A program made the position numbers and the translations under genes. From contig JARZZO010000001.1 in assembly GCA_030544215.1 (NCBI GenBank), positions 65,773,956 to 65,837,955 on the forward strand: a DNA stretch of 64,000 nucleotides, read 5' to 3'. Source of the DNA: Zantedeschia hybrid cultivar (Eukaryota; Streptophyta; Magnoliopsida; Alismatales; Araceae). Positions 46,666-57,725 of the stretch are shown one piece after another. Under the pieces are notes generated by a model. The model did not search any database and was not told the origin of the DNA. It was given only the letters and a program-made list of their open reading frames with translations. Numbering within the stretch: the first letter of the stretch is position 1; every line of letters begins with the position of its first letter.

Positions 46666-48820
46666 TATCATACTCTTTTATCACTTTTTTTTGTTACCTT
46701 CACCTCGTTTTCACTGGCACCCCCAGACGTAAAGATGGTGTTTCGACCATGGGGACCTCCTAAACTTATCAAAGATTTGTACATGACATAAAGAAAATTA
46801 TAAAATCTAATGTTACTACATAAGAATTTCGTCATAAACTCATGAATCCCATTTTTGGTTCCTCTTAATTTACTTGTGGAATATCCTTTATTATATAGGT
46901 AACAACTATTCTTTTATTATATTGGAATATCCTCTTAGAAAAATTAGTTTGTTTAACTGTGGAAAACATAGCTGAAATCTTTGTAGACCATTACGATATT
47001 ATTCTTTAGCAATTTGTGATTTCCCTCAGTTTATTTAATGCCCACAACATTATTGACAATTAAAAGAAAGTCCTCCACATAGTAAACTTTATTGCGTTGG
47101 CCCCATCAACCCTTGTGCCTCAGTTTCCTGTGGATTAGCTCAGCTAGCACCCCCAAAAGAGTAAATATGACATTTTTTTTGCTTTTTCCATGCAACATTA
47201 TGGATGCTTAGCATGCTAGAAAATCTGTAACGCCACTGCCAGTTTGGAAATTAACAACAAGTGTAGACTTGTCCCTACTTCTGAAGAATTTTCTTTCCTA
47301 AATGCCCCCAAAAGTTTGTGAATTTTTGGAAAACAGTAGTTGGAAAGCAAAAAGAAGTGGAGGACGTAACACAAAGACAAGGGGGAATCAAGCATTGGTT
47401 ACATGTAGGATGATGCAGAATCAGTAAGCTCTTTTTTTTTAAAGTTAGGTTAGGTTGGTTAGTTAGGAATGGTAGAGACAACAACCCCTAGGGGTATGTT
47501 TTTAATTGGGTTAAAGGTGGAGATATCCTTGCTTAGGATTTATATTACAAGATCACCACTTTGTACATGTGATTGCATATGCATCCTCCTTGCATGATGT
47601 TTCCTTGATCCATCCTTGCAACTTTTATATGAAAAATATTTTCAGACTTGAGGAGAGGATAATAAAATCTTGATAATGATTTCATGTAGATTTTTTTTGC
47701 CATTACTTAGCTTTTAAGAAGACCTTTAATCAGAACTTGAACTTCCTTAACTAGGATAAAAACTAGATAGGAAAATTTTGACTTATCTAACTATCCAAAT
47801 CAATTATACTTACTTTCATTTAATATTTTTTAATAAACGTGGGTAATTCTTTTAGCAAAGTTGCTATTCAGTTGGAACTTCTCATCCAGTCACATCTTTA
47901 TGAATACGTATTATTTACCAAAAATATGAGAATCATTATAAATTTAAAATATCACAATTTGTCCACATTTATGTTTAAAAGTTTGTCACTGTTGTGCATA
48001 TGGTTTATATTTATATTATTACTCAAGTTTCAATTTCAATACCTTTAAAAATTGATCACTCTTTCACCAATACTTTTCGCAAACTTTTCTGATTTTTCTC
48101 AGTTTGTAAATTTTCTAGGATCAATCTGTCTAATGTTCTGGCTTGGTGTTATGGGTCATGCTCGAGTTAACTATTTCAGTATACTTTGAAATGATATAAA
48201 TGTTCTTTTTTGTGGACCACACTTCAAAGTAATGATTAAGTAAAACTAACACTTAAAGGAAATATTTGCAGTTTTATGCAAAGTAAGTATATATGAGCGC
48301 TCATATCTTTAGAAGGATAATCCGTAAAAAGGGGTATCTAAGGAATTTCCTCCTTTTAAATCATTTTTATGATTTCTCTATTCATCCACTTGACAAGGCC
48401 TGTTGCACTTGAGAGCAGACCAATTAAATGGCTGTGTATTGGGTAGGTAGGTTCAGGCTTGCATTAGGTGAATTCCAATTTCCAAGAGCCAAAGTGATAA
48501 CAAATAAAATACAATCAGATAATTAGAAAAGGGTCCTTCATCAGCTGCATTTTTTTACATTAATAACAGACCCATTCGACTTAACACTAGATTTTTTTTA
48601 TCATCAAATTCTAGTAAACAAATAAACGTCGCACTGATAAAAAAAAATTTACAATATCAAACAAATGATCCAAAGTTTTAAGACGTTTTAAAGAGTAGGT
48701 TTTATTCTATTTTATTTTTTCAATTCTATTTTATTTTGTTCTTTAATTAAGGTAAGTTTATTCCGACTTATTAGTTCAATGCACATTCATGCTCAAAGAA
48801 GGTCTTTGTTCCATTAATGA

Positions 48821-48921
48821 GTCGTTTGGTTTGACATAAAATATCATAAAATGTTGTAAAACACCATATCTCATGGATACATGATGTTTTACGATGTTTT
48901 ACCTCAAACCAAGTGGCACCT
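48821..48921. mobile_element. Small foldback MITE
   Basis: The left arm GTCGTTTGGTTTGACATAAA..CATAAAATGTTGTAAAACACC mirrors the right arm, whose reverse complement reads GCCACTTGGTTTGAGGTAAA..CGTAAAACATC. About 100 bp in total and able to fold into one hairpin. Confidence 0.5.
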
Positions 48922-50430
48922 AAGTCTGTATGCATGTTCTGAAAAATCATGAAACAAAAATTAATGTCAACTAAGTGTCAACTTGATGTCCGGACAGCTC
49001 AAGTGGATGGAAGTTCCCATCACTCATTCTCAAAAAAAAGAAAAAAGGTACATGCTACTGTTCATTGGCTAGCTTTGCAATGAATGAACCCACAAGCATT
49101 TGGAATGAGAACTTCTAAATCCTGTGTCTAGACCGTCCAACATTTCTACACACATGAAACCGAGCCGTATGTGTTCTGTGCACGTCATTTTCAAAGGTAA
49201 ATAATTCATATATTCTCGTACAATTCAGTCTCATGTCTCTGGAGGTATTGGGCGATCCCGACGCATAGGTCCAGACGATTTTGTTTCCAAGCATTTGGTT
49301 CAATGCACCTAAAGCTGAATATATTATTCCCTCTGGACGTGTAAAAAGAAGGGACTAAGAGAAGGGTTCAGTGCAGGGCATCTATTGCCTCTGGAATCTC
49401 GGTAAGTCAAAAGGGAAGACAAAGTCGAACCTTAATCCATGTGGTCGGGTCTTGGAGTTCAGTTAAAATAGCTAGATTGTGCCATTGCACTAGACCTAAA
49501 TGCTAAAATGTGTACCGAATTCTCAAAGTAGGTTAAGTGTTGAGCTCAGGGATTGAGGAATCAGATAAGGTTTTGAGGATGGCCATCCTTAGAGTCAATA
49601 CAAAATTAGTTAATTTCAGATCAATTTCATCCAATTCAATTTGATTAATAGCCTTTAAATGAAAAAAATACTTAATTTTCTTATTAAATTTAGGTCATCA
49701 TTAATTGATCCTAATTTGAATTGGCCGATCTAGACTAAGGATCCATTTAGATACATGTAAAATATAGTTGGATGGAAATAATTTTTTAAGGAAATATATT
49801 TACAATAAAAATGAAAATAAAGTTTATCATTTAGTATTCTTAAAAATATTTTCAGTTCTTTTGAAAAAGAGCATTTAGTCTTCATCTCATGAATGCCAAA
49901 ATCAAGAAAAGGAAGAGTCAACGAATGAAGTTTTTAGTTGACTTGAATTTTATGAATTACCAAATAAGTGATTGTGACATAATTTTCAAGAAATGCTTTT
50001 CTTGAGGCCCATTTTACGTAAAAACAAATAGACCCTAAACTCGACCTATTTTACGAACCTCAATTCTGCTCCAAGTTAATTAACTGATAAAAAGAATAAG
50101 TGCAGCGTTCATTTATTCCCAAATTGATCATTCGTAGTTCATTTGCTCTTTTTCTTAACCTCTGATTTAATAATTGGAATTGTAACTTTGGTGCAACCTC
50201 CGATTAAAGCTTAGCCATCTCCCTTATCCATAGAAAATGACTCCTGCTCATGTCAACAAATCAAAAGTTTAAGATTTTCTTGAAGGTAGGAAAAAAAAAA
50301 TCACCAGATGTGACAATCTCTTTTGTATAGCGTTCTCAAACTCACTATAACCTCTCTGTGTTATCCTACTATTTAAAAATTATATGATTGGAAGAACTTA
50401 GCCCAAGACAGCCTTCTCTTTGCCTTCTCT

Positions 50431-50432
50431 TT

Positions 50433-50480
<48 letters not shown>
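50431..50480. repeat. (CT)n microsatellite
   Basis: About 24 CT units. Shorter CT runs occur at 50,781, 50,895 and 52,898-52,924. Confidence 0.95.
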
Positions 50481-50481
<1 letters not shown>

Positions 50482-50546
50482 GTTATCCTACAGTTTTAAA
50501 ATATATATTGTGAAGAATTCTTACAACTTACCAAGGCAGCCTAGTT

Positions 50547-50773
50547 CAGTGGCAGATCCAGCCTTATCCAGTGGGGGCTTTTGACCCCACTGAATTTTGC
50601 CAAACTCATTGGTGTAATCTAAAGCAGTCTAGTTCATGATCCCACTGACTCAATCTAAGATCCCATTGATTCAATCCAAAACCCCATATAATCTAGCATA
50701 TGATTCTATTGATCTAGTTATATTTATGACTTAATGTCCGAATAACCCATTGAACAAAATTTTTTGGTAGCTC
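50547..50773. mobile_element. hAT-type MITE copy, right end degraded
   Basis: Starts CAGTGGCAGATCC and aligns along its length with the element at 51,342-51,565 (shared ACTGAATTTTG, ATATTTATGAC, AATGTCC). The right terminal repeat has been lost to substitutions. Confidence 0.5.
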
Positions 50774-51341
50774 CTCTTTACTCTCTCTCTCTTTCTCTCT
50801 CACCTATCCTACTTCTCTCCTTCTGTATACATGTTATTAAACAATTTTAAAATCATATAATGTAAAGAACCTAGCCCAAAGCAGCCTAGTTTTCTCTCTC
50901 TCTCTCCCTCGTTATACATGCCCATTTAACTATGATGCTAATGAGGGGCTAGAGATCATCACATAGCTAGGTTGATGACGCCATCTCTTATTACAATATA
51001 GGACTAAATCGTCTGCCTATCACGTCCCTTCCACGTGAAAAGGGCCCATCTCCACTTATTAGTTTAATGACCCTGCCGAAAGGTTGTCATAGCACATGTC
51101 ATAGGGCTGGCTTCTACGAATGGAACCCAAGGGCATAGTCCTCTTTAATTACCCACGTAATTAACAAACCCCGGTTTCAAATCTCTAGATGCATTTTAAA
51201 TTTTCCGGGCCATAATGATATGTAATAAACACGTACAAGCCGGGTTTCGCAACCAACGAGGACTCTTAATTAGCCGGTGTGATTATACAAATTATCCGAG
51301 ATGGAGCTAGCTCGTGGTGTTTAATACGGTAGATGCATGAC

Positions 51342-51565
51342 CAGTGGCGGATTCAGCATTTATCTATCGGGGTCTTAGATTCTACTGAATTTTGTAAAAT
51401 TTATTGACTCAATTCAAAACATTAGTCTAAATTTTATTGGCTCAAGTTAGGACCTCACTGGTCCAAAACCTCATATGTCCTAGTTCAAGATCTCACTAAT
51501 TCAAATATATTTATGACCAAATGTCCAACTGACTCCACTGGACAAAATTTCCATATCCGCCACTG
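51342..51565. mobile_element. hAT-type MITE with CAGTGGCGGAT ends
   Basis: The left end CAGTGGCGGATTC and the reverse complement of the right end, CAGTGGCGGATAT, form an 11-bp inverted repeat. Eight-base flanks TGCATGAC and TACGTAAC match at five positions, with transitions at the other three, compatible with an old eight-base hAT duplication. It is non-coding. Confidence 0.6.
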
Positions 51566-51569
51566 TACG

Positions 51570-52892
51570 TAACACAGGTAATTAAACTAAGGTTTTATTA
51601 AATAGAAAAATAAATAAATAGATGGATAAATTACGTACAAGATACGATCCGGCCTCTTCCAACCTTGTTAGTCGATATGTTTTGATGAGAATGAGATTAC
51701 TTGTACTCTTACCACGTGTGTCGTAAGATTATATATGACACATTTCAATTAACTCATCTACGGTTTCTTATCGACCCAATAAAGATACGATCACAACATT
51801 CAAATATGAGAGTGCATACGATCGATTTCATAGCTTGTCTTTACGGCCATGTATATAGAGCATAGTATCTAATGAGACTTGAACTTAAATGAGAAAATCA
51901 TGAGATATCAACTGAGTTATACTTAATTGTAATTTTTTCGCTTGTTAGAAAAGATTATCATGCTTGACGCATAGTAGGGTAGAAGAACCCCTCTCGATGA
52001 GATGGGATCCCTTTAGACTTCATTATTTATGCTAAAGTGTGTTCTTGCTTGCATGGAGCAAGGGTAAATTTAATTCATTCCTTTACTCTTTTTTTGACGA
52101 AATGACTGATTTATCTATATCTCATGTGAATGGAAATACATTTTTATTCAAAAGATAAAGTTCAAAGAATCTCATCTCCGTGCTGAAGATCTCATCTCCA
52201 TTTAACATGTCATAACACAATGAGAGAGAGAGAGAGAGAGTATATCTCTATCCAAATACATTCTATTATGATGAGAGAGAGACCCATGTTTAAAAGCAAA
52301 TTCAACTCCCATTGGTTCTTTTTTTTCCTTTTTAATATGAAAATGTTTAATATCCACCATTAAAATAATATTAAATAAATTAACCAGCATATTCTTCTTT
52401 AAAATACTTGATAAACTGATCCTGGTCCCCCACGGTGCACGTAGAGAAGAGGGAGGTAGGGACGGTGGAGGCACCTGGCCTACGAGCTGCCCCCACATGG
52501 AAGGTGCCCCCTCCCAATCCCAAGTCAGAAGCCGCCCTCCCTTGAGTTGGTGCGACCTCGTGGAACATGTGCTCTGCGGTCCATGATTGGCCTCGTCCCG
52601 TCATGCTGACCAATGCATGTACTTCTTTTGGTGAGATGGATAAGGTCTAGACTTGGAAAAAAATATGTCAAGGCAAAGGACAAAACATGATCCAGATTCC
52701 CTACACAGCTGACACTTTTTTTTGCCTCCTATGTTACCATTGCCTGGAGTTGTATCTGTACTAGATAAGAATATTTGGCTACCCAAGTTCTTGTAAAAAA
52801 AAAAGATGTTAACTTTTTGGGGAAAGCCACTTTCAGGAGTCTTTTTTAACCCTAACTTTACGATGTGCATCATGCAAAAATATTTACAAGAT

Positions 52893-52924
<32 letters not shown>

Positions 52925-52935
52925 AACTTTAGGAT
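51570..52935. other. Intergenic, no gene seen
   Basis: AT-rich DNA with GA and CT runs (52,218-52,240 and 52,898-52,924). Open frames at 52.2-52.9 kb show no recognisable domain. Confidence 0.45.
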
Positions 52936-52941
52936 GTGCAT

Positions 52942-54075
52942 TGATGTAGACTGGATCTATCACGACCGGATTCCGCAGACGGAATCCGGAAAAGAGGATC
53001 CGGAGCTGGTCCGGACCGAACGATGGAAGGGGACCCGACGGAGATCCGCAACGAGGCGAAGACGGGGCTTCTCGGGATGACCTGGATCCGCCCGCGGGGG
53101 GCGCAGTCGGCCGCCGGAGCTGCTCTTGGATAGTGAGCCGCTGCTCGTTCGGCGGACGAAGGCGCGGCGCGAAGCGGAGCTTCTCTCGGCCGAACGGTCG
53201 GCGGGCGTCGGAGCCGAAGCCTGAAGGTCCAAGATCGGACGGAGGAACGGCTCGCTCTCCGATAGTGAGCCCGAAGGCTCCTTCAGCGCGAGACCGAGCC
53301 TCCTGGCGTGGGGCAGCCGGCGGGCTTGCCCGTGGACAGCGAGCCCGAAGGCTCCTTCAGCGCGAGACCGAGTCTCCTAGCTTGGGGCAGCCGGCGTTCG
53401 GCGTCGAGACCAGGGAGAGGAATCCGAGGTCGGCGGCCGAGACCGACTCGGGGAGGTCGGCGACGATTCGAACCGAGCCCCTGCAGGAAGGAAAGAAGAA
53501 GAAGAACCAGTCAGCAGGAGTCCCGGGCGTCAGCCCTGGGGAACCCCCTCCGACGGTCAAGTTAGCTCCTTAAGAATATTCGATTCAGAAGGCAAGAAAG
53601 AGCAGCTTTAATACTATTCGGACAGAAGTCCTTTAAGGGTTTCGGAAGCTTAGGGAGGCCTCCGTTTTTTCCACCCCCTCTTGGCCACAAATAGCGGGAT
53701 ATTTATAGCAAAGGATAGCGGATGGTTAACGGTGGCAGCCGATATAGGACTAAATGAAGGTTTACTGATAAACCGCCATAGCGCCCGATCCGCCACCGGA
53801 GTGGGCCGGATTCGGCTACCGGGCCGAAGGGGGTCGGGCCGCTGACGGGCCGAAGCCTGTTGGGCCCTGGGCTGCCGCGCTGCTCCCGAGCCGTAGGCTG
53901 GTGGGCCGCTGACGGGCTGAAGCCTGTTGGGCCGGGAGCGACGGTGCCGCTTATGGGCCGAAGGCTGCTGGGCCGCTGGTGGGCCGAAGGCCGCCGGAGG
54001 GCCTGTTACTGCTGTTGTTGGGCTTAATGGGGTTTGGGCCTGCTTCAATGGGCCGAATCGGATTCTGCCTCATCA
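52942..54075 (-). mobile_element. 3' LTR of the outer gypsy-type retrotransposon
   Basis: On the minus strand it begins TGATGAGGCAGAATCCG (54075) and ends CAGTCTACATCA (52942), giving the inverted ends TGATG/CATCA. A TATA box (minus TATAAA, 53707-53702) follows about 370 bp of GGGCC-rich U3. Downstream comes a leader-like region with the GACCGTCGGAGGG and TTCTTTCCTTCCTGCAG blocks I associate with plant gypsy LTRs. Next to the start, at 54,076-54,090, is a minus-strand purine tract, AGTGGGGGGCTATG, which fixes it as a 3' LTR. The flank TGCAT is not repeated at 54,076, as expected, because the partner LTR is elsewhere. Confidence 0.65.
53267..53405. repeat. 74-bp tandem repeat inside the outer LTR
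   Basis: GAGCCCGAAGGCTCCTTCAG begins at 53267 and again at 53341. About 65 of the 74 bases match, including CGCGAGACCGAG and GGGGCAGCCGGCG. Confidence 0.9.
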
Positions 54076-54090
54076 CATAGCCCCCCACTC
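54076..54090 (-). other. Polypurine tract of the outer element
   Basis: Minus strand AGTGGGGGGCTATG abutting the LTR start at 54075. Confidence 0.6.
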
Positions 54091-54689
54091 TTGTCTTCCT
54101 CAGTTCTGAGATGGCGAGAGTATAGCCCGAAGCTGTGTGGAGAATACTGTCACAGGTGCTTTACCCGTAGGTCTGTTCTCTTTCTTTTCACCGGGAAGAG
54201 GATGCCCTCGGTCGGCCGAGGGCTATGCGGTTGCTCTGTCTCCGCTCGGAGAGGCGACGAAGGCTCAGAGCCCAGAGGCCGAAGGGCCGAGCCTTCTGAC
54301 TCGTGTCAGGCTTCATTAAATGGACGGGATGGCGCGTCGCCTCGTGAGGAAGCACGGGACACGCGTCGCGCATCCAGCCGCTCCGTCAAAAACACAAACG
54401 CATCCTGACCGCCCGCGGGTCGCGGATCGCCTCGGCTCTCTGCCCGAGGCTCCACTCGGATTGCCACCGTTCCCTTCGTCCCACGCGGATCGGGACACGT
54501 GGCAGGCATCCGAGTGATCAGCCGAAGGGTCGGGGCGTTCTCGGCCGTTGATCGCTCTGCTTCAAGTCCCGGAGCCGGCCCGTCATCATTGCCGAAGGAC
54601 GGCGCACGTGGCGGGCATCCGGGAGGAGCGAAGGGACGAGCGGGATGATCTCGGCCGCTGGCTTCGGCGGGAGGCGTTTCGAATGGGCT

Positions 54690-55054
54690 TATAAATACAG
54701 GCCCTCCGCAGGGCACTGTTCTTCTTCTTGCTGCTGCGCTTGCGTTTCCCTTGCAACCATTCCGAGCTCTCCTTCCTTCTCCAGCGAAAGGCTAGCTTCC
54801 TGAAGGCTTCGTCCGAGCTCGTCGGCTACCGTGGGAGGTTCTTCGTCCCTCAGAGTGCATCGCCAGTGGAGTTTGGAGGCTTGAAGTTGCATTTGGCTCA
54901 AGAGAGACTTCCTCCCCCTCTCCGCGAGTAAGCTTTGACCTCCTTCTTTCCCCCTCGCGGCTTTATGGTCCGGAGCTCTTCCAGCGAGATTACTCCTTCG
55001 GACGAGGAGTATACTCCTCCCCATTCTCCTAAGTCTTCCCTGTCAGATCTGTGA
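54690..55054 (+). pseudogene. Antisense gene of the outer element, cut by insertion
   Basis: On the strand opposite to the retrotransposon, a TATA box (TATAAATA, 54690-54697) precedes a CT-rich leader and an ATG at 54965. This opens MVRSSSSEITPSDEEYTPPH, a Ser/Pro/acidic start. After about 28 codons the frame meets the LTR of the inner element at 55,050 and stops at once. Antisense reading frames between pol and the 3' LTR are known in the Tat branch of plant gypsy elements (some annotated as 'putative gypsy type transposon'). The N-terminus would fit such a gene, but too little remains to be sure. No coding is seen between 54,091 and 54,690, which is GC-rich internal DNA. Confidence 0.5.
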
Positions 55055-55787
55055 GTGCTGAAAAATTGCTCGTGTGATTAATGTGAAAAAAAACTATGTT
55101 GTTTAGGGTAAATTAACCTATTAAAAACAGAAACTAAAGTGAAGTGATCGCCAGAAACTTTTAACTAAAAAGCTTCAAAAGAAGTTTGATCGCCTACCTG
55201 TCTAAACGCGGAAGAATGAGTCCTTGGTTCCCCTCCTTCAGCCGGCTGAAGAAAGAGAGCCCTTTCTTGTTCTTTTGTTCTTGCTGTTGAATGTTGAGGA
55301 TCGTCCAGAAGTTCTCCTGGCTTCGTGCTTGATTTCCCTCTTTTTGATCTTTGTTGTTGTTGTTGAGTGCAGCAGAGATAGAGAGACAGAAAAATAAAGA
55401 AGAACTACTGATGAGAATCTAAATAGAAATAATATCAAAGCTAACTATGATTATAAACATGTTTAAACAGCAACTCACTTGTTTAAATGGCTTTGAAACC
55501 CCTTTAGAACAAATGGGTTTTGGAAAATTAATGATGTGGTGTGTGTTGCATGAAGTGAATAAGAGAATAAAACTAATGAATGAAAATGAAATTCAGATAT
55601 GAAAAACTTATGCCCAGTCCAGTTGGTTGAAGCTTTGAAAAGATGAAGATCTTGAAGAAGGATGCCGACTTCTGGAAATGGCAGCGCTCCGGCGTTCCGA
55701 CGTGGTTGCTCTGATCTCCAAATCGCTATAACGTTGTGACTCAATAGTTCTCTCTCTCTCTTTTTTTTTACTCCTTGAGATGCAAGG

Positions 55788-55795
55788 TATTTATA
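55788..55795 (-). promoter_or_regulatory. TATA box of the inner LTR
   Basis: TATAAATA on the minus strand in CCTATAAATACCTTGC. The nearest 28-bp dyad ends 102 bp upstream (plus coordinate 55897). Confidence 0.6.
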
Positions 55796-55896
55796 GGCAT
55801 TTTCTGCGTTCGCGATTAACATAGAAAAATCTCGGATTTATCTACTTTAATCGACAGATAATTACTGATTAATTCATCTTTATCTGTAATTATCTA

Positions 55897-56189
55897 AAAC
55901 GCGTCCACCTTGGCTGACGCCTTTCAGATTAAATTAAGATAAGGATAAATATCCGGGAAAACTTATCTTTATCTTTATTAGATAAAACGCGTCCACATGG
56001 GTAGACGTCTTTTACCCTAATTAAGATAAGGATAAACATCCGGAAGAGAAGTTAAAATAGCTTAGGAAACCTAAAACGCGTCGACCGTCACAGACGCCTT
56101 TTAGCTAATAAATCAATTAATTAAAATTCAAATTTAAACGCTAAAATATGAATAAACTCTAAATGACGTCCACATGGGTCGACGCCTGT
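55897..56189. repeat. 28-bp spaced dyad, cluster 1 (four copies in LTR U3)
   Basis: Copies at 55897-55924, 55985-56012, 56074-56101 and 56162-56189. Each has a nine-base left arm (AAACGCGTC; AATGACGTC in the fourth), ten variable bases, and a nine-base right arm (GACGCCTTT; GACGTCTTT in the second, GACGCCTGT in the fourth). Start-to-start distances are 88, 89 and 88 bp. The DNA between copies 1-2 and 2-3 shares TTAAGATAAGGATAAAYATC, so these four sit in diverged tandem units. Confidence 0.95.
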
Positions 56190-56366
56190 TAGACTTTTTC
56201 ATATTTTAACTGAAATTTGAGTTAAAATCAATTCAATTGATTAACTTAAACATATCTGCTAAACCCGACACTCAAAAATATTAATAAAAATTAATCAATG
56301 ATTAATTATCAGACCATTATGAGGCATTATTATATGATATGAAATTTACTCGAAATGACGTCAAAA

Positions 56367-56475
56367 TTAGCGTGTCTACAAGATGCCTCACCTTGGCATC
56401 GTCTTTGCAAGGGAGTGGAATGGAATGGAATGTACTGAAAAGGTGATGCCAAGGTGTGATGAGACACGCTCTTAA
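56367..56475. repeat. Inverted repeat across the inner LTR edge
   Basis: The left arm (56367-56400) spans the LTR end and polypurine tract. Reverse complemented, it reads GATGCCAAGGTGAGGCATCT then TGTAGACACGCT. The right arm (56445-56475) reads GATGCCAAGGTGTGATGAGA then CACGCTCTTAA. The first 12 bases match exactly and the rest closely, around a 44-bp loop containing GGAATGGAATGGAATG. Confidence 0.8.
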
Positions 56476-57414
56476 CATCACATGATTGGAATTTTTCTCA
56501 AAATCATCAATGAAGATAGCTCAAGGAGATCAATGGAATCAATCCTGTCTGGATGAAGTAGACAAGGAAATAAAATAAAGTCGATCAACCTCCTCGGAGT
56601 GGGAAGTACCCCAGGTCATAGACACTGTAGGTTTCATCATGGGGAGCGTCTGCCAGCCAATGTGGACGTGCTGCAGCCATGATGGATCTTAAAAGAAAAC
56701 AAGAAATATTGGATAAAGAATCCAAGAAAGGATAGAATTCCAAAGATATCTTCAAGTGAACCTCAAAGATAATCAAGATACTCAATTCAGAATGGAATAT
56801 TTCATATCATGTTTTAATTATTTGATTAATGGTCTGAAACTTAATCAATAATTAATCCTTATCACAATGATTTCAAAGTCCTACATGATGCATGCTGGGC
56901 TAAAAGAAAAATATAAAGTTAAATAAAATATAAATTAATCAAGGATAATATTGTTAAATTGTCATTAATGAGTCAAGATACCAATTCTTGTAATTCAGTG
57001 CTAAGCCGAAGCTCGTTTATCCACGCACCGTTTCACAAAAGTGGAACCATCGTCCTCACTAATTAACAATCCAACGGCCTATCCATGCGATTAAGAATCC
57101 TCTGGAATTATCACTGTTTTTGTTGTAGGGGAACTCAAATTCCAGTTTCATCAAAATCACAAGGTCCTTGATATACTCTAATAAATATTTATCATATAGT
57201 AATGCGAATGCATAATGAATTACATGAAATAATACAGGGGTAGAAATAACCGTCTTTTTAGCCACGGTCGAGACTTCTTGACTCCCACAGTGGGATCTTC
57301 TTGATATTTTCAGCTTTCTTGAATTTTCTGCAATCAAAATCATTAGTAATTCTAATAAATATTCAATTTAAACATCGAAACCCATAGAATTTCGGATAAA
57401 TCACATAAAGTATG

Positions 57415-57478
57415 AAACGCGTCGTGTCGTGCAGACGCCTTTTGACATTAAAACGCGTCGCTTATCCTCGACGCCTTT
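57415..57478. repeat. 28-bp spaced dyad, cluster 2 (two copies upstream of the DUF7745 gene)
   Basis: Copies at 57415-57442 and 57451-57478, both AAACGCGTC-N10-GACGCCTTT with no arm mismatch to the consensus. The second ends 107 bp upstream of the TATA box at 57585. Confidence 0.95.
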
Positions 57479-57584
57479 TACTCACAGAAACAGGTTTCTG
57501 GCTGTTCTCTATTCGAATTCCAACTCTATCAATGCACATCCCTTTTCCAATCCGGAAAAGTCTTCCTAGGATCGCAATGTTGTC

Positions 57585-57592
57585 TATATAAA
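57585..57592 (+). promoter_or_regulatory. TATA box of the DUF7745-type gene
   Basis: TATATAAA in GTTGTCTATATAAACACCC, 134 bp upstream of the first in-frame ATG of the gene model. Confidence 0.65.
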
Positions 57593-57725
57593 CACCCTTA
57601 GGTCGTTCCCAAGCAATCCCACTACAATCCAAAGATCAAAGTTGAGTTTTCTTCAAGGTTTCTTCAAAGTTCCAAGGTTTCCAAGGTTTCTTGCTTCAAG
57701 GAGGAGGAACTCCGAAAAAGGGAGT

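Larger units (their letters stand above)
45600..50425. other. Intergenic, no gene seen
   Basis: AT-rich DNA with two MITEs listed separately. AATTCGAATCCC near 46,280 resembles a box B but has no tRNA structure around it. Confidence 0.45.
55050..56380 (-). mobile_element. 3' LTR of the inner gypsy-type retrotransposon
   Basis: On the minus strand it begins TGTAGACACGC (56380) and ends AGCACTCACA (55050), a 1,331-bp LTR. TGTAGACAC is a start I associate with plant gypsy/Tat LTRs. A TATA box (minus TATAAATA, 55795-55788) separates about 585 bp of U3 from a 740-bp R-U5. Minus-strand AAGGTGAGGCATCT abuts the start as a purine-rich tract. U3 contains four copies of the 28-bp dyad at about 88-bp intervals. 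The insertion cut the antisense gene of the outer element. The other LTR and the pol genes would lie to the right of the window, so the target duplication cannot be checked. Confidence 0.65.

Noticed and set aside
54306..54716. GC-rich open frames in the internal region of the outer element
   Set aside because: Several frames are open on both strands because of composition. None carries gag, pol or other motifs.
56585..56785. Minus-strand frame ending in VYDLGYFPLRGG as a terminal exon of the inner element
   Set aside because: An acceptor-like TTTTAAG precedes a 30-codon tail, but no upstream exon or domain could be connected to it.
57059..57343. Minus-strand 94-codon frame as a coding exon
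   Set aside because: AT-rich with no domain, and it lies between the LTR and the antisense promoter. Probably chance.
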